DNA of 64,000 nucleotides. Origin: Rhipidocladum racemiflorum (lineage: Eukaryota > Streptophyta > Magnoliopsida > Poales > Poaceae). Both the position numbers and the translations under genes were made by a program. This document shows, one piece after another, positions 54,896 to 64,000 of this stretch. Each line of letters starts with the position of its first letter. The first letter of the stretch is position 1. The notes beneath the pieces were generated by a model that saw nothing but the letters and a program-made list of their open reading frames with translations, had not been told where the DNA came from and made no database searches. The stretch is taken from assembly GCA_036346355.1 (NCBI GenBank), contig CM070576.1, positions 11,701,558 through 11,765,557 of the forward strand. Reading direction: 5' to 3'.

Positions 54896-56962
54896 TGTAA
54901 CACCCTACAAATCTAAACTGTCGTATAAAGAAAATTTCGACAGCATCTCTCCTAAAATTAGGACAAAACGGAAGCGACAACAAGATTCATAATAACCATT
55001 ATAAACAGGAATAACATAAAAGCATCAATACTAGAGATAACAAGTCTAAATCAACCAGAAAACGAACATAAACGTAAAAAAACTCCAAAGAGGACATCAA
55101 CAGGTCTATGATTAATAAAATTTCAGCAAGCTAATGAATTATTAAATGCACTAGTCCATGTGATTCGTGATGACCCCGGAGGGTTGATTGTGCTACTAAG
55201 CCCACCCTTCAAGCTTACAACTCGCGAGAACTACCTGAAAACAACAAAATAACAAGGGGTGAGATTGGGTAATCTCAGCAAGCGGAACAACTAATACAAA
55301 TAAAACATCCACCATATATCTATCATTCCACATTCCTCATATACAATACCACATCAAAGAGTCCACATTCCTCATATACAATACCACATCAAAGAGTCCA
55401 CACCACTTAGAAAAATGCATATGATTGATGCACATGCTTATGCCATGTTCCTCCTCACCGTGCCCTTTCTCAGAACACACGGTGTTGTACTGGCACGGTC
55501 GCGCGCCAAGGCGTCGACAAATTTCCAATGCATGATTATGCAGTTAATGCTTCATGCATGAATTCATTCATAACCTCTCCCATCGAGTCCACACGCTTCC
55601 ATATCATATAGCATGGATAGGAAACAAATATCATAGAGATGAAATGTTTAGACAATTCATCCGGTAAACAACATCATTCTTCACCTTACTCTTGATTCAT
55701 AGCTAAACCACAACATCACAATACCAGTCAAGATATTTCAATCCTCAAAGCAAGTGATTAAACCATATATGATTGCTGTAATTGGAGTTTATAGTGAAGG
55801 CGAATCAAACAACAATGTATAGATTAACAATACAACTGCTTCCACTTGCCTTTACCGACGTGGGCGAAGAACCTAGTTACGCCCAGCAGAGGCACCACCT
55901 GAACAAACATTATTTCAGTACATAGCGACATCACAATTCATCACACAATTCAAACACACGCTTCCTACTCCCCGATCCCATTTAAACGCCAAAAACCCCG
56001 ATCTGTCCGGATCGAACAGCAGCACCCTCTCTTCCCAATTTCGTATCTTTTTTCCTACTGTTCATAAAAATACATAAAAATTACAGTAGCTAGATATTGA
56101 CGATATCTACAACTTTCATGAAGGTCAAAAATTTCAATTCTGCTGTTAAATATGCCTAAACAACCGTCCAACACAGTGGACGAAATCTGTTTCCAGATTC
56201 TGTTTGTCATCTTCCAACAGAGATAACTCTCAGACCGACGGCCCAAAAATTCTGAAAAAAATACAGAAGCTAGGTATCGACGTTGTCTACAACTTTCTAG
56301 TTATAGGTTTTTGCAGGAAAAATCATCTATGCCACTTAAACCGCGAAACAATCCGCGCTGCACAATCTTCCCTTCCAAAAACAGCACCACGTGAACATCT
56401 ACCCTTCTCCCCCATCAAATTCCATCCAAACCAAACACCACCAGATCTAAAACACTCCTAATCTTAGGTAGAACAGGGGGTAAAATTATGGAAATTTACC
56501 TAGAGTCCTTCCTCGAGAATCCACGGAAAGCACGCGATGAACCCCGAATCTGAAATCTGCTCGTCCTCCACGCCTCCACGGATCCCTTCTCGCTCTCTCC
56601 TTCGCGTTTCGTGGGGGATCTTGAGCCACCACGCAGGGGAGGAAGAGGAGGGGGCGGCTGCTAGGGGGTGGTGGGAGGAGGTGGCTGCCCAAGGGGGGGC
56701 GCCCTCGGGTTTGGGGGGGGGGGGCGCCACCTATGGGGCCGGCCCACCAAGGCATGGGGAGGGGGAAGGTGGGAAGGGAATTCCCGGCCCAAGCCCAGGT
56801 TGCCTCAGCCCAGCTAAAACTAGCCCAAACTCCGATTTTAATATTAAATTGCAGCATAACACTCAATTAATTCATCTCCCAACATTTTCTTCATTCCTCC
56901 CGAAAATTGAAACAAGAGAGAAAAAACCCATACGATCACTCCCCAAATTCTAAGGCATCACA
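54896..56962 (-). repeat. 3' LTR of Z
   Basis: TGTAACACCCTACAAATC...GGCATCACA. It contains a 45-bp tandem duplication (CCACATTCCTCATATACAATACCACATCAAAGAGT, about 55327-55400), shared by the other LTR, and a GC-rich promoter-proximal block (56560-56760). ORFs found in both LTRs (56055-56246 and 62244-62435, among others) are duplicates of non-coding sequence. Confidence 0.9.
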
Positions 56963-57180
56963 TTCTCCCCTCCTTAAAAGGATTCGTCCCCGAATCTACT
57001 CCTCTTTGCTACGGAACCTTAAAAAAAAAGGAAGGCAAAATGGTAATCAACACTTTACCTTCAGCATCCTCCAAGAGTGTAGGATACTTCTTCCGCATCT
57101 GGTCCTCAAGTTCCCAAGTTGCATCCCGCTCAGACTAATTGGTCCACAAATCTTTCATTGGACACTAACACGAACTATTC
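56963..57180 (-). pseudogene. Polypurine tract and chromodomain-like end of Z pol
   Basis: On the minus strand, about 57175-57055 reads KDLWTN-stop-SERDATWELEDQMRKKYPTLLED, the C-terminal half of a chromodomain as found at the end of plant chromovirus pol. It ends about 100 bp before the LTR. The purine run GAATCCTTTTAAGGAGGGGAGAA (minus, about 56963-56986) next to the LTR is the polypurine tract. This is the only coding relic in Z. In chromoviruses the chromodomain steers integration toward particular chromatin (established knowledge). Confidence 0.75.
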
Positions 57181-60100
57181 CCCTATTAAATAAAGGACAC
57201 CTATTAGGTGAATCTGGTATCGATCTGGAATCTCAACTCCCATTTCTCTCTTCAACCCGATCGCGAAACTCCACCTTCCAATCTCAACTCCTCTACCACA
57301 GTTCGTCGCATTCTGGACGATGCGAACCATGTGAGACACAACGCTCTAGGTAAGTCTCTAAATCAACCCAAACACAAACTCCTATCTCCTACAAGTGATT
57401 GATCTTTTACAAAAAGAACCAATATCCACCCTTACCAACGACAGAGATAGCCTACTTTACAACCAGGGTCCGTAAATCCGCAGAAACAATAACACCCGAA
57501 CACAATCACTACGGTTGACACAAACTCGCTCGAACCCAGCGACAAAAGTTCCAAAAAATTTAATGTAATTACCTGCAACTTCCAAGTTGTCCACTACTAA
57601 ATTAAGCAACCCCACCGAGGAACACATCAATGAAAACAATTCTCCAAAAAAGGTTTGAATTGAGTCATACACAACCTTCCTTTACTCTTCACTTTTAAAC
57701 TACTTACGATCAGCGACCCACACTAGATTTCCCTTGTAAGAAGGTTTCGCCTTCACATTCTTCCACCCAAGGACCAGGGCAAGGAGTACAATCCTTGAAT
57801 ATACTCAACCATAACATAAACATTCATTTTCTTACCCCCAAGCTTGAACGTAAAAGAAATCTTAATTCTCACTAACACAACGAACGACAATCACCACCTT
57901 TAAACCAAAGGGCTGAAATTCACATACACGGGAACTCAACTTGGAAGAGGAACTCCATAGAACCAAAACCACCAAAAAAAAAAATTCTTCGGGGAGAAGC
58001 TCTATTCAAAAGAGAAACACCGCGAAAGTCTTCTGCAAATGCATTTCACTTTTACCAAAACAAATCATCTCACTTTTATCCAAGGCCAAGCCATTCAGAA
58101 AAAAGAAACCGATCAAGGAATTAAATGCTTCCACACCACCACCATCTCTTTTTTCCTTAAAAAGGAACCAAACTCACTTCCCAACAGAAAAATTGTTTCA
58201 ACCACGAATATCATTCATGTCACAACCAGAAGAATCGTCTCTTAAACAAAAACTGTCAAACACCTCACACCACAACACAACTCTAGCCCAAAATAGAAAT
58301 ACAAATATTTCCAGATCATGAAGTTCCAAATCTTACATTGGATTAGCTACTTCTTTTGATCAACAATGCAACCGATAACTCGACCTTGAAAACTACGGAC
58401 ACAAATAAAGCATACATCCTTGAGCATAAATGTCGATTCATAACTTAAGCTAGTTTTCTTATCAAAGATGAATGAATGACGATATTTAATAGAATAACAT
58501 TCCAAAATCTCCACAAATTACTTCAAGGTTAATCATTCTTTTATCCTTGTTTTAAGCCTCGAAATTAACCCACATTTGGCGTAATCATTCTAAGTTTAGG
58601 AAACTCAAACACAAAGACAAAGAATACTTTGACCGAAAGTATTCAACCCAAATATCAAACAAACAAACAAATCCATATGAATTTTTAAACATAAGTTCAG
58701 CATAACTCCCGCCATCTATAGCATTCCACTACCCTTACCATTTAGATTTCAATATTCCCTATTTACTCATTGAGAAGGCCCATCAGATTTAACAACAACT
58801 ACACAACAAATTCTTACTCTTATTACCTTTTCCACAATTATAAATAAAGTTAACAGTGCTTATCAAAAACACATCAAAAAAACACTACCTCATCAATATC
58901 CACACGCAGCAGCCAAACCAATATCATCATATTCTAAATTTGAAAGGCATTGCTTCAACAAGTCTTTCAGCATGATGAACCTATAAATTCCATACCACAT
59001 ACGCGTCAACATCTCGACAATGGAAATTTATTCACCTAAAAGATGACTCAACAAGTAAATATTATCTCAACAAGGCACCAATCGTAAATAGAAGTTTAAA
59101 ACATACATTTATTAAGGACAAAATCACGCGTCATGCTAACTATCCCTGGTTCACTCCATCACAACATGTTACAATTTCCACCATTTTAACAAAGGTTTTC
59201 AACAATTAATCTAATCAGTTACCACCACTACTAAGTCATCAATATCAATAATTGGCATAATTGTAAAACAACAACATTGCTTTTAGTTACCCTATCCATA
59301 GGCTATGACAAACTGCCACTACACAACATACTCCAACTATGTAAAATAGATTGAATAATTTAAGCCATCCAAAGCTCTTACGGCAATGGCAAAAACTTAT
59401 GTCTTCCCAATTGATATCGATACTAGCATTATTGGAACGCAACTGCATACTTCCGAATCTACTAATAGTTTGCAACGTCATAAATATCAACTCTAATCAA
59501 TTTCCAAGTTAAAGTCACTAGCCAACACGATTAAATTAGAACATCTTTAAACAACCAGCATGGTTTCTTTAACAATATCGGTAGTCCACCATTACAATTA
59601 AATTGTTCTACCGACCTTATATTAAAATGTCTCTAAATAACCCACTAATTTTCTATTACCTTCACAAAGAGTTTACATCATCGTAATGTTCTAACTACGC
59701 ATCAAGATTTAAAGCTTTAAACATTGTCCATGGTCAAGGGCACATTAAAATAATGCAATAAATCCTAAGCATGCACATTAACACATTCAATCATTATCGC
59801 TATAGAGCAATCTACAATACTAGAAGTTTATTTAATCTCAAGCTAAAGATAACAATTACATTTTAATTGATTCAACTCACAAATTAACTTAGAAGTACAT
59901 CATTCCATAAACCACATTGTTACATACTACGTAACACAGACATAAAATTTCTAAACACCGTCATGGGTCACCTACCCTTGACAAACAGGAGGCAATCCCA
60001 AACATTAAAAAAAAAACAAACACAGTTCTAGATCAAGAACAAACACCGATAAAAATTTCTTCTTTTCAGGCAAGGAAGAAAAGCAAAATCCAAACATAAA

Positions 60101-60889
60101 TGCAAGAGAGCTCGACCCTCAAATGTCCAATCATAGTAGCCAAAACTCTTCAAGAAATCCAAAACCTACACTTTCCACAAAGGAAGACGGATGCAAAAGG
60201 GAAGACCAAATGTCCAACTAAAATTTTCCGATAAAGATTCAAACTTAGCTCCATCCAGCTTGATCTGCAACAGGAGAAACTCCAACCCCCTTCTTTTTTT
60301 TAAAAAAAATCGGGGAAACAACAACCACAGAAATTTCCTCCCAACGATACCCATCACAATAAATCAGGTGCCAAAGCAAAATTGTGACCAAAAGACGCGC
60401 AACGTAGAACTCTTCTTCTGTGTCTTCACTCAAAGGAGACAAAACCACAAACCGCCAAAAGGACAAATCAGCGAGTGCTCAAAACTAAGCATTTTCCTCG
60501 GTTTCGAACCAACCACATACCCAGAAAACCAACCAAAACCGACCGTCAGCACGGTAAAGAACATCCGAAGGAATCCATCACCAACCTCTTCTATTTGACT
60601 CCAGTCACTACCCGATCTACGACAGACACGGATAAGTACTCTTTCCCTTCAAGGGTTTAATAGTTCTTCGGTGGTGACTCTACCCGGCCACACCGTCAAA
60701 CCACAAATTTCACTACAAACAAAAGGTGACCGAAACCCTTCGGCACCACAACCACACTTTATCACAAATGAAGCAACTCAATCAAATCTATCATAAATAT
60801 AGCATTATACATCATCAAAAGTAGCATTCAACAATAAAGCTTAAATTCAACCTTTAAGCATAAGGCAACGATACCCATACCCTTTCCTA
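57181..60889. other. AT-rich non-coding interior of Z
   Basis: No gag, protease, RT, RNase H or integrase motif is recognisable on either strand, and the small ORFs lack domains and are not supported. It may be heavily decayed pol or foreign filler, as in large non-autonomous retrotransposon derivatives. Confidence 0.6.
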
Positions 60890-61086
60890 CTGTGCATCCA
60901 TGTGTGTCAAATTTTAAATTAGTGATTCCACTTACACAAGTTTTAATGTTGCTATCCTATGACAAAATTTTAGTTAAAACCTAGGCCATGTTTCTAAGTT
61001 ATTCCACATCACATTTTAGTTGTATCCTATAGTATGACACTAAAAATAGACATTCCAAGGACCTACAGCCCGCCTCGATACCAATC
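60890..61086 (-). other. 5' leader of Z with degenerate primer-binding site
   Basis: Strongly similar to 44030-44236 of chromovirus B. Next to the LTR the minus strand reads TTGGTATCGAG, a variant of the initiator-Met primer site also present in B. Confidence 0.65.
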
Positions 61087-63152
61087 AGAACACCCTACAA
61101 ATCTAAACTGTCGTACAAGAAAATTTCGACAGCATCTCCTAAAATTAGGACAAAACGGAAGCGACAACAAGATTCATAATAACCATTATAAACAGGAATA
61201 ACATAAAAGCATCAATACTAGAGATAACAAGTCTAAATCAACCAGAAAACGAACATAAACGTAAAAAAACTCCAAAGAGGACATCAACAGGTCTATGATT
61301 AATAAAATTTCAGCAAGCTAATGAATTATTAAATGCACTAGTCCATGTGATTCGTGATGACCCCGGAGGGTTGATTGTGCTACTAAGCCCACCCTTCAAG
61401 CTTACGACTCGCGAGAACTACCTGAAAACAACAAAATAACAAGGGGTGAGATTGGGTAATCTCAGCAAGCGGAACAACTAATACAAATAAAACATCCACC
61501 ATATATCTATCATTCCACATTCCTCATATACAATACCACATCAAAGAGTCCACATTCCTCATATACAATACCACATCAAAGAGTCCACACCACTTCCGAA
61601 AAATGCATATGATTGATGCACATGCTTATGCCATGTTCCTCCTCACCGTGCCCTTTCTCAGGAACACACGGTGTTGTACCGGTACGGTCGCGCACGCTGG
61701 CGTCGACAAATTTCCAATGCATGATTATGCAGTTAATGCTTCATGCATGAATTCATTCATAACCTCTCCCACTGAGTCCACACGTTTCCATATCATATAG
61801 CATGGATAGGAAACAAATATCATAGAGATGAAATGTTTAGACAATTCATCCGGTAAACAACATCATTCTTCACCTTACTCTTGATTCATAGCTAAACCAC
61901 AACATCACAATACCAGTCAAGATATTTCAATCCTCAAAGCAAGTGATTAAACCATATATGATTGCTGTAATTGGAGTTTATAGTGAAGGCGAATCAAACA
62001 ACAATGTATAGATTAACAATACAACTGCTTCCACTTGCCTTTACCGACGTGGGCGAAGAACCTAGTTACGCCCAGCAGAGGCACCACCTGAACAAACATT
62101 ATTTCAGTACATAGCGACATCACAATTCATCACACAATTCAAACACACGCTTCCTACTCCCCGATCCAATTTAAACGCCAAAAACCCCGATCTGTCCGGA
62201 TCGAACAGCAGCACCCTCTCTTCCCAATTTCGTATCTTTTTTCCTACTGTTCATAAAAATACATAAAAATTACAGTAGCTAGATATTGACGATATCTACA
62301 ACTTTCATGAAGGTCAAAAATTTCAATTCTGCTGTTAAATATGCCTAAACAACCGTCCAACACAGTGGACGAAATCTGTTTCCAGATTCTGTTCGTCATC
62401 TTCCAACAGAGATAACTCTCAGACCGACGGCCCAAAAATTCTGAAAAAAATACAGAAGCTAGGTATCGACGTTGTCTACAACTTTCTAGTTATAGGTTTT
62501 TGCAGGAAAAATCATCTATGCCACTTAAACCGCGAAACAATCCGCGCTGCACAATCTTCCCTTCCAAAAACAGCACCACGTGAACATCTACCCTTCTCCC
62601 CCATCAAATTCCATCCAAACCAAACACCACCAGATCTAAAACACTCCTAATCTTAGGTAGAACAGGGGGTAAAATTATGGAAATTTACCTAGAGTCCTTC
62701 CTCGAGAATCCACGGAAAGCACGCGATGAACCCCGAATCTGAAATCTGCTCGTCCTCCACGCCTCCACGGATCCCTTCTCGCTCTCTCCTTCGCGTTTCG
62801 TGGGGGATCTTGAGCCACCACGCAGGGGAGGAAGAGGAGGGGGCGGCTGCTAGGGGGTGGTGGGAGGAGGTGGCTGCCCAAGGGGGGGGCGCCCTAGGGT
62901 TTTGGGGGGTGTGGCGCCACCTAATGGGCCGGCCCACCAAGGCATGGGGAGGGGGAAGGTGGGAAGGGAATTCCCGGCCCAAGCCCAGGTTGCCTCAGCC
63001 CAACTAAAACTAGCCCAAACTCTGATTTTAATATTAAATTGCAGCATAACACTCAATTAATTCATCTCCCAACATTTTCTTCATTCCTCCCGAAAATTGA
63101 AACAAGAGAGAAAAAACCCATACGATCACTCCCCAAATTCTAAGGCATCACA
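61087..63152 (-). repeat. 5' LTR of Z
   Basis: Pairs with 54896-56962. The first bases (CAGAACACCC) deviate from TGTAACACCC. Small differences exist around 61138, 61595 and 61680-61700 and in the G-run near 62880-62920, otherwise the copies match. Confidence 0.9.
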
Positions 63153-64000
63153 TCCTTGCGCACCGTTTGCCCTAGCTATTTTTCGCCAAGCCACTGCCTG
63201 CTGTCGCTGATTTCTCGCTGAAGTTCCTTGAGCACCACCGCGTTTCTTTGTCGTTCCTGCCACCGTCCATCGCCCTCAGCCGCCAGGACACCTAGATTCG
63301 GGAGGAGCTCATCGAGGCATTTCGGGAGGGATACTTCACTTTGCCGGAACTGTACCGAAACGCCGTGCTAGTGGTCGTCATCCTCGTTTCTGGCAACCAA
63401 GCATCACTGCGACATCACCAGAGCTCGCGAGCTTTCAACGTCGTCCGATCCTGATCCGACTGCTCCGGTGAGTCCACATAGCCCTTCCATCCCGCTGTAG
63501 GTCAGATCAATCTAGACCCTTGGATCTGGATCCTAGGGTGTAGATTTGGCCACATAGCGCATATCTGAGATGAATTAGATCTATCCTGAGGCGTTAGATC
63601 CTAGTTGGGCGGTTGGGATGTTGCCACGTAGCACTTAGTCGCGGTGAACTGGATTAGATCTTGAACCTAGGTTTTGGAATCAATGTTCAGGATTGAATCA
63701 CGTAGTTGGTTTAGATTTGCTGAGAGCCATTCAATCTAGGATCAAAGGCGTAGATCGTGCCACGCGTCGCTCGCCGGGACTAGCCACGTCGTTGTCTTTT
63801 GCGGTGATTTAGATTGATCGTAGCCGTCCAATTTTGAATTAAGGGCTGAGATCACGCCGTGCACGAGCCAACCCAAGCATGCCACATGTTTGCATAGAGT
63901 CCGAGGCATTGTCAGCCGAGCCGCGATCACCACTAACATCACGGGTGATGTCTGCATCGGGCCCACACGTCAGCGGCTGTACTGCGCGGGTATGACATCA
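63153..64000 (+). other. Remainder of LTR W to window end, no gene seen
   Basis: This is the right-hand continuation of the host sequence of Z. It is GC-moderate, with repeated ATCTAGA/TAGATC and GCCACGT motifs. The ORF at 63742-63966 has no recognisable domain. I see no coding support. Confidence 0.45.

Larger units (their letters stand above)
54896..63152 (-). mobile_element. Element Z: young, internally gutted chromovirus
   Basis: 8,257 bp with LTRs at 54896-56962 (2,067 bp) and 61087-63152 (2,066 bp) and a perfect TCCTT duplication (54891-54895, 63153-63157). The internal region is only 4.1 kb. It keeps a chromodomain fragment near the 3' LTR and a leader near the 5' LTR, with about 3.7 kb of AT-rich non-coding DNA between. 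It must rely on proteins from related autonomous elements. The two LTRs are nearly identical by eye, so the insertion is recent compared with its neighbours. Confidence 0.9.
48375..64000 (+). repeat. LTR W, split by Y and Z, running past the window end
   Basis: Segments 48375-48670, 54606-54895 and 63153-64000 appear to be one plus-strand LTR starting TGTAACATCTCAATTTTTGC. Removing Z (with its TCCTT duplication) joins 54895 to 63158 cleanly. Removing Y joins ...CCCTAACGAGTTC to GGTCTGACCCGTCAACCC, which reads as one U3-type sequence. The 63153-64000 part contains repeated GCCACGT and GGATC/AGATC-rich motifs but no gene. No partner LTR is in the window, so this is inference from start motif and joining logic. 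Confidence 0.5.

Noticed and set aside
56486..56866. 126-codon minus-strand proline-rich ORF, with relatives at 62675-63056
   Set aside because: GC-rich promoter-proximal LTR sequence of Z. The frames differ between the two LTRs because of small indels.
1..64000. A host protein-coding gene
   Set aside because: Every ORF with recognisable domains is retroelement-derived. The only unexplained coding-like sequences (46421-46726 and the CACTA fragments) lie inside mobile elements.

Overview
This window is plant nuclear DNA, most likely from a grass (Poaceae). I found no host gene, rRNA or tRNA gene, and nothing bacterial. Almost every base can be assigned to LTR retrotransposons nested in one another, plus one CACTA DNA transposon. 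The grass call is inference. It rests on Tat-type Ty3/gypsy elements with a GC-rich, spliced antisense ORF of the Transposase_28 type, a Sirevirus-type Ty1/copia element, chromovirus LTRs ending TGTAACACC/GGTGTTACA, and a CACTACTAGAAAA transposon end. The setting looks like repeat-rich intergenic heterochromatin.

Layout, left to right. 1-1222 is the 3' part of an LTR (family X, + strand) inserted into element G1. 1223-23550 is G1, a Tat-lineage gypsy element on the minus strand. It is broken by a CACTA element (6271-about 9660), whose right end and about 0.5 kb of the G1 reverse transcriptase are missing, and by a complete copia element (12737-22954) that sits inside the G1 5' LTR with a perfect CACAG target duplication. 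23551-26401 is the tail of a third Tat element, G3 (+ strand), into which G1 inserted; G3 itself sits in the reverse transcriptase of chromovirus A (26402-about 28745). A abuts chromovirus B (about 28746-46420), whose gag is split by a complete Tat element, G2 (32186-43550). B lies next to an internal fragment of another X-family element (46421-46939) and its 5' LTR (46940-48374). That LTR is interrupted by a + strand LTR (W, 48375 to the window end). W contains composite block Y (48671-54605), which holds a 3.3 kb solo LTR (50226-53514, AGGAG duplication), and the internally gutted chromovirus Z (54896-63152, TCCTT duplication).

How the parts work. Each retroelement supplied gag (capsid), aspartic protease, integrase, reverse transcriptase and RNase H from an LTR promoter. 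All copies here carry stops, frameshifts or deletions, so none looks autonomous now. The three Tat elements G1, G2 and G3 also carry a spliced gene on the opposite strand, placed between pol and the 3' LTR. In G2 and G3 it has its own TATA box, so it would be transcribed toward pol. This antisense unit is the most interesting functional feature. Other points are the multiplied polypurine tracts of the copia element, an unrecognised exon-like ORF inside the X element, an inverted LTR structure in block Y, and several LTR-borne tandem repeats and hairpins.
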